Source: Bradyrhizobium sp. CIAT3101
GTDB taxonomy: Bacteria; Pseudomonadota; Alphaproteobacteria; Rhizobiales; Xanthobacteraceae
Direction: 5' to 3'
DNA length: 64,000 nt
Assembly: GCF_029714945.1 (NCBI RefSeq)
Contig: NZ_CP121634.1
Span: forward strand, 8,515,001 to 8,579,000
Position 1 is the stretch's first letter. Each line of letters opens with the position of its first letter. The translations under genes and the position numbers were made by a program. The notes under the pieces were generated by a model. That model was not told the DNA's origin, did no database searches, and was given only the letters and a program-made list of their open reading frames with translations. Below, in pieces: positions 8,817-18,816 of the stretch.

Positions 8817-9656
8817 TTACGGCTGACCGTTGATCATTGGCTGCTCAATGCTGGCCTGGTCGGTCAAACCCCACTTGTGCAAAAGCTGGTCATACGTGCC
8901 ATCGGCGATTACCCCGGCCAGGGCTATCTTTAGCTCTTCTCCGAATTGAAGATTGTCTTTCCGAAAAGCAAAACCAGTCATCAACTTGACGACAGGTTTA
9001 CTAATTACTGCATACTGGTTTCCCTCTAGTTTGTTTTGAAACGCGATGACGCCTTCACCAGTGATAGCGGCGTCGGCACGGTCCTGTTGTACGAGGAGTC
9101 GGCTTTGCGCCGTATTCTCGCTGGCTGCGACCTCGATCGCAGGCTTGCCAGCTTTGACGCAATTCTCCTCGCTCCATTTCTCGATTCCCTGGATCTCGAT
9201 TAGGCTTGAACGTGTCGCCGCCACGCGCTTGCCGCATAAAGCCTTGAGGTTCGCGAAGCGCTCGGCTTTCTGACTTAAGGTATAAAATATCTGGTTAGAA
9301 TATACGTAATCAAGGAAGTTTGCATTGGCTCGACGCTCGGGCGTATCTCCCATTGTGCCCAAAAGGATATCGGCGCGCTTTGTATTCAACGGCGCAAAGC
9401 TGATCATCAAGGCATAGCTCGTCTCGGTCCAGATGACGTCCGCTCCCATCGTTCTTGCCATCGCCTCTAGAACATCAATGTTGAAGCCGGCTACCTTGCC
9501 AGCCTTTTCATCCTTGAATTCGAACGGAGGATAGGTGGTCAACGCCATTGCGTTGATAACTCTCTTTGCGCTTTGCGCGCACGCATCAACGGCGATGATG
9601 CTAAAGATGACTGCAGCAGCGCTCATGGTTAGGCGGCGAGTACGGTTTGGTAACAT
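8817..9656 (-). CDS. Polar amino acid ABC transporter substrate-binding protein
   Basis: This 279-residue protein has an N-terminal signal peptide (about residues 1-28, ending VDACAQS). The family-3 binding-protein fold is shown by YPPFEFKDEKAGKVAGFNIDVLEAMARTMG, the TERRANANF-like segment and the C-terminal GTYDQLLHKWGL. An AGGAG ribosome binding site stands 6 bases before the ATG. A 25-bp palindrome lies just upstream. The matching ATPase and permease are probably those at 13259-14949, separated from it by the CoA-transferase genes. It would capture an amino acid in the periplasm; the ligand is unknown. Confidence 0.9.
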   Translation of the reverse strand: MLPNRTRRLTMSAAAVIFSIIAVDACAQSAKRVINAMALTTYPPFEFKDEKAGKVAGFNIDVLEAMARTMGADVIWTETSYALMISFAPLNTKRADILLGTMGDTPERRANANFLDYVYSNQIFYTLSQKAERFANLKALCGKRVAATRSSLIEIQGIEKWSEENCVKAGKPAIEVAASENTAQSRLLVQQDRADAAITGEGVIAFQNKLEGNQYAVISKPVVKLMTGFAFRKDNLQFGEELKIALAGVIADGTYDQLLHKWGLTDQASIEQPMINGQP

Positions 9657-9687
9657 TTGGAACTCCTATGCTACTTTGAAAAGATGT

Positions 9688-9712
9688 GCATCCGCTTCAA
9701 TGAAGCGGATGC
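9688..9712. promoter_or_regulatory. 25-bp perfect palindrome upstream of the amino acid binding protein
   Basis: Arms GCATCCGCTTCA and TGAAGCGGATGC (12 bp each) flank a single A. The dyad ends 32 bp upstream of the start codon at 9656. This position suits a repressor operator overlapping the promoter, or an mRNA hairpin in the leader. It is among the longest perfect dyads noticed in the window outside the IS ends. Confidence 0.5.
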
Positions 9713-11090
9713 AATTGGCCCCCGAATGCGAGCAAGCGCTGGATCACTCGGGAGCCGGGCGGATCGGGCGCGACGACCGCTGAGCCTGGTACGGAAGCCA
9801 AGCCTACCCACCTACTTCTCGTCTGAGATGCGCGCAAATCATGTCCATGCGTGTCTCACCAATTTTTGCATTCCCCTCTAAGCGCGTCTGCGGGGCGGAT
9901 CCTCAAGATTTGCGGTTCCGCCGCGCATTCTTCTCCGAAACAATGCGTCGGTATACCCGCTGATACGGAGCCCGTAGAATGGCTGTGCACCTCCTAATTC
10001 TTACGAAGTGGAACAAGATCACGTCCAATCACCAAGTATCGCCTTTAACGAGGTGAGCTGGCCGGTAGAAACCTGCATTTAAGCCTAAAATCTGCAAAAA
10101 CTCTGCGTTGTCCGCTCATCCTCCGTACGCGATGTTACGACCACCTACGACCACCTTCATACATTTGGCGGACCGACGCGCTAAGAAGCTCACCAATGTA
10201 GTCACCATATGGATCGGTGAAGCCGGTCGCTCAAGCGGCATAGTATGCCCCTATTTGCGCCGATGTTTTCTCGCCGAGTTTCGGCTCAAACGTTTGCCGC
10301 TTGGGTTTGGATCTTGCATAGGCGATCGCAACGCTTGAAGTTTGTCGAATAGGTTAGACATACAGACTATCAACCAAGTGATAAGGAAAGCCATGCTCAT
10401 CCTTAACCAGCCCACCAATTTCGAAGTCTCCTCGATGCGAAAGTTGAGCGTGGCAGCCGGTAGCCGAGCGATTTTTTCGGATTAGGCGATGGCCAAAAGA
10501 AAACTCCTCTCGTTTTCTTAACACGCCTTGTTCGTGTGATCGGAGCCGGTTCGGATCCATCTCAAGGACGCAGGCTGTCGTCTCGACTTGGAGTTTCAAA
10601 GCATAAGGCGGTTCTTATGCTGTGATCCGAATGTTAGTTAGGAAACAAGTCAGCAGTTCAGCCGGGATGTAACCCCAAACGCTTGAAGCGAAAGGTGTTG
10701 CAGCAGGTATGACGGTCTGTTGCGCTACGGATAGCAAGCGTTACTGCCGCTTTCGATCCATAGATGCGTGCAGTGCGAGCGCACGAGGATTCTTGATCAA
10801 CACCGAAGGCGAGACCGATCCTCGCCTTTACGAGCTCCTCGTCGGTTTGACGCCAGCCAAGGAATGGTCTCTTGCGCAGACGCTCGGATTCATTCGCAGG
10901 CGGGTTTCGGTCCTCCCTGCGCAGCGAGCACGAAGTGAGCGCAGGTTCGACATGTGCCTCCCCTTAAACGTGCGTAACACATTGACCACCGCTCAGTGGC
11001 GGCAGCTCGGGAGAGCGGACAGATACTGCGATGAATCCCGCGTCTTCGGCAGGAGCTGATCCTATTTTCACGCGTCCCTTTGCGATGCCG
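9713..11090. other. Gene-free stretch of about 1.4 kb
   Basis: Open frames of up to about 115 codons exist (for example 10709-11059 plus and 10354-10599 minus), but none resembles a family I recognise and none has convincing start signals. No tRNA, IS end or long repeat was seen. Confidence 0.4.
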
Positions 11091-11741
11091 TCAGGTGTTC
11101 TTCAGCGCGACGGGGAATTCGGCTTCGGTCTTGGCCTTGACCTCGTCGAGCGTGACGCCGTCGGCAAGCTCGATCAGCGCCATGCCGCCGTCGCCATGCT
11201 TGTCGATGGTGAAGACGGCGAGATCGGTGACGACCATGTCGACCACGCGCTCGCCGGTCAGCGGCAGATTGCACTTCTTCAGGAGCTTGGCGCCGTCCTT
11301 GGCGGAATGCTCCATCACCACGACGACGCGCTTGACGCCGGCGACGAGGTCCATCGCGCCGCCCATGCCCTTGACCATCTTGCCGGGGATCATCCAGTTG
11401 GCGAGATCGCCGTTCTGGGCCACCTGCATGGCGCCGAGGATCGACAGATCCATGTGGCCGCCGCGTATCATGCCGAAGGAATCCGCGCTGGAGAAATAGG
11501 AGGTCGACGGCAGCTCGCTCACGGTCTGCTTGCCGGCGTTGATCAGATCGGCGTCCTCTTCGCCCTCATAGGGGAACGGGCCCATGCCGAGCATGCCGTT
11601 CTCGCTCTGCAGGCTGACGTCGACGCCGTCAGGGATGTAGTTCGAGACCAGCGTCGGGATGCCGATGCCGAGGTTGACGTAATAGCCGTCGCGCAATTCC
11701 TTCGCGGCGCGCGCAGCCATCTGTTCACGGGTCCAGGCCAT
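11091..11741 (-). CDS. scoB: 3-oxoacid CoA-transferase subunit B
   Basis: This 216-residue cytoplasmic protein carries the family's active-site motif [10 protein letters not shown] (residues 46-55), whose Glu forms the glutamyl-CoA intermediate, and [19 protein letters not shown] further on. It lies 15 bp downstream of subunit A and the pair forms a heterotetrameric enzyme that moves CoA from succinyl-CoA to acetoacetate or a related 3-oxoacid. Codon use is more GC-biased than in most neighbours. In this context it might act as a dehydrocarnitine CoA-transferase (DhcAB-like), but acetoacetate is an equally good guess. Confidence 0.93.
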   Translation of the reverse strand: MAWTREQMAARAAKELRDGYYVNLGIGIPTLVSNYIPDGVDVSLQSENGMLGMGPFPYEGEEDADLINAGKQTVSELPSTSYFSSADSFGMIRGGHMDLSILGAMQVAQNGDLANWMIPGKMVKGMGGAMDLVAGVKRVVVVMEHSAKDGAKLLKKCNLPLTGERVVDMVVTDLAVFTIDKHGDGGMALIELADGVTLDEVKAKTEAEFPVALKNT

Positions 11742-11756
11742 ATCGATCTCCTGATC

Positions 11757-12464
11757 TTAAGCGGCGGTGCGCGGGCGGGTGTTGCGGAATTCGATGCGCT
11801 TCTGGGCCGTGCCGACCTCGACGATGCGCTTCACGAAGATGCCGGGCGTGTGGATGTGGTCGGGATTGAGTTCACCGGCGGGAACCAGATGCTCGACCTC
11901 GGCCACCGTTATCTTGGCGGCGGTCGCCATCATCGGGTTAAAGTTGCGCGCGGTCTTGCGGTAGATCAGGTTGCCGGCGGTGTCGCCCTTCCAGGCGTGC
12001 ACGATGGCGAGGTCGGCGAACAGGCCGCGCTCCATCAGGTATTTCTCGCCGTCGAACTCCTTCACTTCCTTGCCCTCGGCGATCAGCGTGCCGACGCCGG
12101 TCTTGGTGTAGAAGGCCGGGATGCCGGCGCCACCGGCGCGGATGCGCTCGGCCAGCGTGCCTTGCGGGTTGAATTCGAGTTCCAGCTCGCCGGCGAGGAA
12201 TTGCTGGGCGAACAGCTTGTTCTCGCCGACATAGGACGAGATCATCTTCTTGATCTGACGGGTTTCCAGGAGGCGCGAGAGCCCGATGCCGTCGACGCCG
12301 GCATTGTTCGAGACAACCGTCAGACCCTTGACGCCGGAGTCGCGGATCGCATCCGACAGCGACTCGGCAATGCCGCAGAGGCCGAAGCCGCCCGACATGA
12401 TCATCATGTTGTCCTTGAGAACGCCCTCAAGAGCCGACTTGGCGTCGGGATAGATCTTGTTCAT
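11757..12464 (-). CDS. scoA: 3-oxoacid CoA-transferase subunit A
   Basis: This 235-residue protein shows the CoA-transferase family-I subunit A signature GGFGLCGIAESL (residues 25-36) and the NNAGVDGIGLSRLL segment. It is translated just before scoB and forms the CoA-binding half of the enzyme. The long open frame on the opposite strand is a shadow of these GC-rich genes. Length and sequence agree with full-length SCOT subunit A proteins. Confidence 0.93.
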   Translation of the reverse strand: MNKIYPDAKSALEGVLKDNMMIMSGGFGLCGIAESLSDAIRDSGVKGLTVVSNNAGVDGIGLSRLLETRQIKKMISSYVGENKLFAQQFLAGELELEFNPQGTLAERIRAGGAGIPAFYTKTGVGTLIAEGKEVKEFDGEKYLMERGLFADLAIVHAWKGDTAGNLIYRKTARNFNPMMATAAKITVAEVEHLVPAGELNPDHIHTPGIFVKRIVEVGTAQKRIEFRNTRPRTAA

Positions 12465-13258
12465 AATTTACCTGACGTTACCAAAAGGTTTGATGGCTCG
12501 GAAGATGTTCGTTAGGGCCGCACTCACGGTTAGGTGACGCGACGGCTGATCCCCCTCCGCGCATTCCCAGCGCGTGGACGATGGCGCGTATCGCAATTGA
12601 CCGATTTGACCGGCTCCGCGAGATCGACATTTGGCTTGTCTCATGAACATCTTGGCGCCCCTTGACGCGGAGAGGTCTACGCCGGAGATCCGCCCCTGCG
12701 CTTCCCTTCAGGCTTGGAAAGCTCGAGACTCGCGACGCATCGCTTGATCGGGCGATTTCATCGCTCCATCGCCTTTGGCTCCGGATCGGGTAAGATGTGG
12801 TTGCTGTGCGCACACATTCGGCTTCAAAGCCCTTCTCGCTCTCTCCGCGAAGGCGCTGTTTTACCCGCAGATTGAGGAGGAAGTCGGTAGGCTCCTGGGC
12901 TATGACGTGCAGATATTCGGCGTATTTTCTTACTAAGCGCAGGAATGCACCAGGAGAACCTTGATCCGCAAGAATCAAAGAAGCTGCATAATTGGAAAAT
13001 GACCGAACCGTGCGAAGAGTTCGGAACGGATCGAGCTGGGACGCTTTTGACATTTCAGCGCCGAGTCCGGACTGAATTCGGTGTACTGTTCTGGCGATAT
13101 GAGGAGAGAATGCGCGCGTCATTCGCGATGCTAAGCCGCCTCCGCGGTCCGCATTGCTAGTAGCTATGGATAGGTCGCCGTCGAACGCTCGCCTTAAGTG
13201 GACGGCAGATCGCAAGACAACTCTATTTTTAAAAGTTTGCGATCGGCTGACGACAACG
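12465..13258. other. Gene-free stretch between scoA and the amino acid ATPase
   Basis: The minus strand is open for 245 codons across 12478-13215, but the composition (Arg and Ser rich) and the lack of any recognisable domain suggest it is not a gene. The scoA promoter should lie near 12465-12600; I could not assign it. Confidence 0.35.
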
Positions 13259-14023
13259 TCAATTGCGGACGGCTGAAATAAAATTCAGAGTTCGAGCATG
13301 AGTGGGACTGCTGAGGACCTGGGCCGGGGCGCCGCTTTCTATGACTTGGCCTTGATCCATGAAAATCACTCGATTTGCTACGTCCCGCGCGAAGCCGAGT
13401 TCGTGAGTAACAACGATCATTGTCATTCCAGTTCGCGCGAGACCGCGCATCACGACCAGCACTTCGCCGACTAGTTCGGGATCCAACGCGGAGGTAGGCT
13501 CATCGAACAACATCAACGCTGGTTTCATCGCAAGAGCGCGAGCAATTGCGACGCGCTGCTGCTGACCACCCGATAGCTCAACCGGATAAGCATCGCACTT
13601 ATGAGCCAGTCCGACCCGCGCGAGCAACTCACGGGCGGCGACCTCGGCCTGCTTGCGCTCTTGTTTGAGTACTTGCACCGGACCTTCGGTGATGTTTTCC
13701 AGCGCCGTCATATGGGGGAAGAGATTGAAGCGTTGGAACACCATGCCTGTTGCGAGGCGCTGTCGCGCGATATCACGCTCGGAAAGTTCATACAGTTTCT
13801 GGTGGATCTGACGGTGACCGACTATTTCTCCGTTCACCCAGAGCGCGCCGCTATCGACGACTTCCAACTGATTCATGCACCGGAGCAAAGTGCTCTTGCC
13901 CGAGCCCGATGGACCAATAATGCAGAGCACTTCGCCACGCTCCACTTCCAGGTCGACACCCTTCAGCGCCTCGAATGCACCATAGGACTTGCGTACGCCG
14001 CTGGCTTTAACGATGGGCTTCAT
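13259..14023 (-). CDS. Amino acid ABC transporter ATP-binding protein (GlnQ/HisP-like)
   Basis: The protein is 254 residues, the usual length for polar amino acid transporter ATPases. It has Walker A (GPSGSGKST), Q-loop (MVFQRFNLFPHM), signature (LSGGQQQRVAIARALA), Walker B (LMLFDEPTSALDP) and switch His (VTHELGFARDVANR). It follows the permease gene by 14 bp and is preceded by a GGGAAG ribosome binding site. It would energise uptake with the permease at 14038 and probably the binding protein at 8817. Confidence 0.93.
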   Translation of the reverse strand: MKPIVKASGVRKSYGAFEALKGVDLEVERGEVLCIIGPSGSGKSTLLRCMNQLEVVDSGALWVNGEIVGHRQIHQKLYELSERDIARQRLATGMVFQRFNLFPHMTALENITEGPVQVLKQERKQAEVAARELLARVGLAHKCDAYPVELSGGQQQRVAIARALAMKPALMLFDEPTSALDPELVGEVLVVMRGLARTGMTMIVVTHELGFARDVANRVIFMDQGQVIESGAPAQVLSSPTHARTLNFISAVRN

Positions 14024-14037
14024 GTGTTCTTCCCAGG

Positions 14038-14949
14038 CTAGCGTGGTTTTGTATTGCGAGCGCCGCGTGCGTAATGCCGCTCTAATCGAGCTTGAAGGAA
14101 CGTAAGCACAGTAACCACGATCAAGTACCAGAATGCAGCAACGATCAGCATTTCGATTACGTAGTTGTTCACGTAATAGATGTTCTCTGCGTTGTGAACA
14201 ATTTCCGAAAACTGGATCACGCTGGCGAGTGATGTCAGCTTGACCATGCCGATTAGCTCATTGCCAATCGGGGGCACAATGACACGCATCGCCTGCGGGA
14301 GGATGATTCGGTGCAGCGCCTGAAGACGGGGCATTCCGATCGCGCTCGCCGCCTCATACTGTCCTTGATCGACAGATAATAGTCCGGCGCGCACCACTTC
14401 CGAGGTATAGGCTCCCTGATTGATGCCCAATCCGAGCAACGCTGCAAGAAACGGCGTCATCACGTCTACCGTACGCAGCTCGAAGAGACCCGGAATGCCG
14501 AGCTTGGGAAACACCAGCGCAAGATTGAACCAAAGCAGCAACTGCAGCAATAACGGCGTGCCGCGAAAGAACCAGACGTAGCTAGCCGCGGCCCAGTTGA
14601 CCACGGGATTGGCGGAAAGTCGCATGATCGCGACCGTCACTCCAATCAGAACTCCTAGTAGCATCGCCAAGGCGGCCATCAGAACAGTGTTGCCGAGCCC
14701 GAGGAGGATGGTGCGCGCCATGAGGTAACGACCAACAATAGTCCAGTTGATCTGACCGTGGACGAAGGCCAGCACAATCCAAGTGGCTAGCGCCACGACC
14801 GCGACACCACTAAGATAGCGCCCTACCTGCTTGCGCGAAACGTGCTCTAATTTAGAGATGTCATCCACGGCGTGGTCTTGCTCGCTGCTGGTTAATTTCC
14901 CGACCAAGGCATTTGATACGTAAATTGTCTCCAGCCCCGCCTTCAACAT
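14038..14949 (-). CDS. Amino acid ABC transporter permease (GlnP/HisM-like)
   Basis: This membrane protein of about 303 residues has a hydrophilic N-terminal extension of about 45 residues, a first membrane helix (YLSGVAVVALATWIVLAF), and a HisM/GlnP core containing WFFRGTPLLLQLLLW and the EAA loop (EAASAIGMPRLQALHRIILPQAMR). The TTG-ATG start region lacks a strong ribosome binding site, so the N-terminus is uncertain. Only one permease gene is present, so it should work as a homodimer. Confidence 0.88.
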   Translation of the reverse strand: MLKAGLETIYVSNALVGKLTSSEQDHAVDDISKLEHVSRKQVGRYLSGVAVVALATWIVLAFVHGQINWTIVGRYLMARTILLGLGNTVLMAALAMLLGVLIGVTVAIMRLSANPVVNWAAASYVWFFRGTPLLLQLLLWFNLALVFPKLGIPGLFELRTVDVMTPFLAALLGLGINQGAYTSEVVRAGLLSVDQGQYEAASAIGMPRLQALHRIILPQAMRVIVPPIGNELIGMVKLTSLASVIQFSEIVHNAENIYYVNNYVIEMLIVAAFWYLIVVTVLTFLQARLERHYARGARNTKPR

Positions 14950-15552
14950 CAACCGGCCGACTTCTGAGGATCGTCATTTCTGCACTGGCATGCTCGCTGC
15001 GCCCCTCTGCATCAAGCTGCGGAAGAAGCTACGCCACCTACCTATGAATTTCCATCAATGTGAGACTTAACTCCGCATAAAATTACCACTATTAAGGTCT
15101 ATCGTAGTGAATTTCTGCGCTGCCGAGAGCACCTTTTCTATTGGCCTTGGTCGAAACAGTGGACTCGTACGCGAGCCTGCGTCGCCTGCACATACAATGA
15201 CGGCGCTGCGCAAAATCTGGGTACGTGAGTAAGGACACCACGTGCTAAGGCACTTCCCTGTGTGCCGGGAGCCTGCTGGCCTACGGCTCGCTCGAACTTC
15301 GCCAGGTTGCGTTCCTGAAGGGCGCTGCTCTCCTCCCGACTGTGGCGATGGTTCTGGGCGTGCGCTTCTAAGATTAGGCGTGCCTACTGCTCTCCCCGCT
15401 TCCTATCACCGGGGCCCGTTTTTTTTGGCTGGCAAAAGGCAATTGCCGCAAGTCGATGTAGCTGTCGAGGTTCGCGCGATCACACTTGGTTTGTACACAA
15501 TTTGAGCGATGAGCTCAGATTCCGGATTGATCATTCCTAGGCCGGTTCAGCA
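14950..15552. other. Gene-free stretch between permease and IS66
   Basis: An 87-codon frame at 15242-15505 has no recognisable homology. No dyads or IS ends were found before the target duplication at 15553. Confidence 0.35.
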
Positions 15553-15560
15553 TTCGGCAC
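15553..15560. repeat. Target-site duplication TTCGGCAC, left copy
   Basis: The same 8 bases follow the right end of the IS66 at 18101-18108. The perfect match fixes both element ends. Confidence 0.88.
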
Positions 15561-15619
15561 GTCTCCCTCCGGTGAGGGCCGTCTTGCCGGGTTAAGAGGA
15601 GTGCTGTGTAACAGCCCTT

Positions 15620-16024
15620 ATGGACAGCAATAAGTTCAGTGCACAGATTGAACGGTTCGAGGTTGTCGAGACTGGCCGTCGCCGTCGCTGGACGGATGAC
15701 GAGAAACTCAAGGTCGTTCTGGAGAGTTTGCAGGCCCCGCGCGCGGTCTCGTCGACAGCACGGCGATACGGCATCTCGCGCTCGCTGCTGCTGACTTGGC
15801 GACGATCGTTTGGGACGCGGACGAGCGATACTGAACGACCTCAGCCAGCCTCTGTGCCGGCGATGGTGATGCCGGACCAACCGCCGGTGCCGCCAGTAGC
15901 TTTGGCCGGGCCAGCGGGCGGACGCATGGAGATTGTCGTCGGCAAGGCCTGTCGCGTGATCGTGGACGCCGGCGTTGATATGACCGCGTTGTCTCGCGTG
16001 TTGGATCTGCTGGAGCGGCGATGA
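15620..16024 (+). CDS. tnpA: IS66 TnpA (small DNA-binding protein)
   Basis: This 134-residue protein contains a transposase-type helix-turn-helix region (RRRRWTDDEKLKVVLESLQ then TARRYGISRSLLLTWRRSFG, residues 18-60) and the conserved C-terminus EIVVGKACRVIVDAGVDMTALSRVLDLLERR. It overlaps the tnpB start by ATGA at 16021-16024, suggesting coupled translation. The frame is intact. Confidence 0.85.
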   Translation: MDSNKFSAQIERFEVVETGRRRRWTDDEKLKVVLESLQAPRAVSSTARRYGISRSLLLTWRRSFGTRTSDTERPQPASVPAMVMPDQPPVPPVALAGPAGGRMEIVVGKACRVIVDAGVDMTALSRVLDLLERR

Positions 16025-16366
16025 TCCCGATCGCGGCAGGGGCAAGAATCTGGATCGCGACCGGTCACACTGACATGCAAAGGCATGCAGGGTCTGGCAT
16101 TGCTGGTGCAGGAGGGGTTGGGGCGAGATCCTTTTGCCGGCGACGTCTTCGTGTTCCGTGGTCGTGCTGGCACACTGATCAAGGCGCTTTGGCACGACGG
16201 GATCGGACTATCGCTCTACGCCAAACGGCTGGACCGTGGGCGCTTCATCTGGCCAGCGGCGGTGGATGGGGTGGTGTCGCTGACGGCAGCTCAGATGGGC
16301 TACTTGCTGGAGGCAATCGACTGGCGCAACCCTCAACACAGCTGGCGGCCGCAGAGCGCAGGATAA
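16021..16366 (+). pseudogene. tnpB: IS66 TnpB, frameshifted
   Basis: MIPIAAGARIWIATGHTDMQR is followed by a frameshift near 16083, after which GLALLVQEGLGRDPFAGDVFVFRGRAG and LYAKRLDRGRFIWP continue to the normal TnpB C-terminus. Without the shift it would be a typical protein of about 115 residues. TnpB is an accessory factor of IS66 transposition. Confidence 0.8.
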
Positions 16367-16437
16367 GTTGCGCAATAGTCCGGTGAGATTGCCAAAAAGC
16401 GCGCGCCAAATCGCGGCTTTTGTGATTCCATCGGTGC

Positions 16438-18067
16438 ATGGGTGACGGTCCTGAGAAGCTGCCGGAAGACATTGAGGCGCTGCAGGCGGCGTTGCTGGCG
16501 ACGCGCGCCGAACTCGCCAACGTTCGCGCCCAGCAGTCCGACGACCATGCGCTGATCGCTCACCTGAAGCTGCAAATCGAAAAGCTGAACCGTGATCGTT
16601 ATGGCCCTCGCGCGGAGCGTACCGCAAGGCTGCTGGATCAGCTCGAACTGACGCTCGAGGAGCTCGAGGCCTCAGCGACTGAGGACGAACTCGCCGCCGA
16701 TATGGCTGCGGCCAAGACCACGAAGGTGGCCTCGTTCACGCGCAAGCGGCCATCGCGCCAGCCGTTCCCCGAGCATCTGCCTCGCGAGCGGGTGGTCGTG
16801 CCAGGACCTGTGATGCGCGCCTGCTGTGGTGGCTCGCGGTTATCCAAGCTAGGGGAGGACATTACCGAGAAGCTGGAGGTCATCCCGAAATCCTGGAAGG
16901 TGATCCAGCACGTCCGGGAGAAGTTCAGCTGCCGTGATTGCGAGAAGATCAGCCAGGCCCCGGCGCCTTCCACGTCATCGCCCGTGGTTGGGCCGGCCCC
17001 AGCTTGCTGGCGATGGTGCTGTTCGAGAAGTTCGGCCAGCACCAGCCGCTGAACCGGCAGGCCGAACGCTATGCCAAGGAAGGCGAGTAGGTCAGCCTGT
17101 CGACCCTGGCCGACCAGGTTGGTGGCTGCACGGTTGCGCTGACGCCCTTGTTCCGGCGCCTTGAGGCCTATGTGCTGAGGGCCGAGCGATTGCACGGGGA
17201 TGACACGACGGTGCCTGTCCTGGCCAAAGGCAAGACCGACACCGGCCGCATCTGGGTCTATGTACGCGACGACAAGCCTTTTGGCGGGCAGGCTCCGCCG
17301 GGGGGCAGTATTTTATTACTCGCGCGATCGCGCCGGCGAGCATCCCCAGGCCCATCTGGCCGGCTATAGCGGCATCTTCCAGGCCGATGCCTATGGCGGC
17401 TATGGCAAGCTTTACGAGGCGGGCCGCAACGCAGGTCCGATCCTGGAAGCCGCGTGCTGGGTCCATGCCAGACGGCCGTTCTTCGTGATGGATGATCTGG
17501 CGGAGAATGCGCGCCGCAAGGTGCAGGGCAAAAAGCCTGCGGTGATCTCGCCGCTGGCACTGGAAGCAGTCCGTCGGATCGATGCCCTGTTCGAGATCGA
17601 GCGCGGCATAAACGGCGAGACGCCTGAGCGGCGCCGGGCCGTGCGCCAGGAGCTCAGCGCGCCGCTGGTCGCCGCTCTGGAAGCCTGGATGCGTGAGCAA
17701 CGCGCCAAGCTCTCTCGGCGCAACGACGTTGCCAAGGCGATGGACTATATGCTCAAGCGCTGGGGCTCGTTCACCCGCTTCCTTGAGGATGGCCGCATCT
17801 GCCTGTCGAACAACGCCGCCGAACGAGCCCTGCGCGGCATCGCCCTGGGGGCGGAAGTCTTGGCTGTTCTGTGACTCCGACCGAGGTGGTGACCGGGCCG
17901 CGATGATGTACAGCCTGATCGTCACGGCCAAGATGAACGACCTCGATTCACAAGCTTGGCTCGCCGACGTCCTGGCGCGCATCGCTGCACATCCGGCCCA
18001 CCGGGTCGACGAACTCTTGCCCTGGAATTGGCGCGACCGGAACAAGCAAGCCAATCAGGCTGCCTGA
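16438..18067 (+). pseudogene. tnpC: IS66 TnpC transposase, broken
   Basis: Segments in order are the coiled-coil N-terminus (ALIAHLKLQIEKLNRDRYG), zinc-finger cysteines (CCGGSRL, CRDCEK), then after a frameshift near 16965 the DDE domain (SLSTLADQVGG, RAERLHGDDTTVPVLAKGK), after another near 17303 FYYSRDRAGEHPQAHLAGYSG, and the C-terminal SNNAAERALRGIALG with a last frameshift near 17855. An in-frame TAG is at 17088. All conserved blocks are present, so the damage looks recent. Confidence 0.85.
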
Positions 18068-18100
18068 GTGACCGCTGCGCGGTACTCACCGGATGCTTAC

Positions 18101-18108
18101 TTCGGCAC
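18101..18108. repeat. Target-site duplication TTCGGCAC, right copy
   Basis: Partner of 15553-15560. Confidence 0.88.
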
Positions 18109-18360
18109 AAACGTTCTTCAGTTTTTATCGCGAGCAGAATTTCGGCGCTGATTGCGCCTGGACCGGAGAAAACAAGACCTAAGGTTGGGCTAAGCTTTGC
18201 TGACGGGTTCGACTGGTGCCTCGGTGGCCTCTGCTCGCCGGTTAGCCGCTATACGCACCTCGACTAGCAAGTAGTCAGAGCTGATAGCGGCGCGAACTAG
18301 GAGCAGCGAGGGCAGGCAGCCCTGCCGCACGCAATTCAGTCAAACTTTGTGGGGTAGAAT

Positions 18361-18816
18361 ATGGCTTGGGTTAAGACCTGGGAAGGCGTCGTCGACAAGG
18401 ACTGGTTGGACAAGCTCGACCATGTCAATTTCTTGACCTACCAGCGAATTGCCGATCTTGCGAGTATGGAAGTGTGGCGCCGTGCGAAGCATGACTTTGC
18501 GCCTGGGTCGGACCTGCAGTTCGTCCTGACCGAGACCAACGTTCGCTATGTTCGCGAGCTGCGCTTGGGAGTAACGGTTGCCATCTATACAACCTTGATT
18601 GCCTCCGACACGAAGCGGTTTCATCTCTTTCATCGAATCGAGAGCGCCGGCGATCTCGCTTGCACAGTCGAAACGCTGAACCTCTGTTTCGACCCAACGA
18701 GCCGGAGGGTCGCCATGTTCACCGCGCCGATCAGCGGATACTTCGCGGCATGGGGCAGCCCTCCGGCCGATGCCCAGCCGCGATTGTCAATTACCCGAAG
18801 ACCATTTCGCCGCTGA
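18361..18816 (+). CDS. Hotdog-fold acyl-CoA thioesterase (CdhB-like, carnitine pathway)
   Basis: This 151-residue cytoplasmic protein has a hotdog thioesterase pattern: KLDHVNFLTYQRIADLASMEVW near residues 20-40 corresponds to the D-x-NxHxN-like start of the fold, followed by ETNVRYVRELRLGVTVAIYTTLI. It resembles the thioesterases that accompany L-carnitine dehydrogenase and that hydrolyse betainyl-CoA to glycine betaine. A TGGGG ribosome binding site precedes the ATG. The C-terminus (after residue 130) looks basic and may have been altered. Partner genes lie at 26833 and 29113, beyond IS insertions. Confidence 0.65.
   Translation: MAWVKTWEGVVDKDWLDKLDHVNFLTYQRIADLASMEVWRRAKHDFAPGSDLQFVLTETNVRYVRELRLGVTVAIYTTLIASDTKRFHLFHRIESAGDLACTVETLNLCFDPTSRRVAMFTAPISGYFAAWGSPPADAQPRLSITRRPFRR

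Larger units (their letters stand above)
15561..18100 (+). mobile_element. IS66-family element, 2540 bp, with exact ends
   Basis: The left end GTCTCCCTCCGGTGAGGG and the inverted right end GTAAGCATCCGGTGAGTA share the CCGGTGAG core and point inward. Perfect 8-bp direct repeats flank them. The layout is tnpA, tnpB, tnpC, each on the plus strand. tnpB and tnpC carry frameshifts and tnpC has an amber codon at 17088, so the copy is recent enough to keep its duplication but no longer encodes all its proteins. Confidence 0.92.

Noticed and set aside
10709..11059. 116-codon plus-strand open frame
   Set aside because: No family resemblance and no start signal; kept only as a remark on the gap.
11031..12515. 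494-codon plus-strand open frame
   Set aside because: It lies entirely opposite scoA and scoB, which have clear family motifs; GC-rich codons on one strand leave the other open.
12478..13215. 245-codon minus-strand open frame
   Set aside because: No recognisable domain, odd Ser/Arg composition and no ribosome binding site; treated as noncoding.
17092..18054. 320-codon minus-strand open frame
   Set aside because: Antisense shadow of IS66 tnpC, with low-complexity Arg/Ala/Gly composition and no domain.
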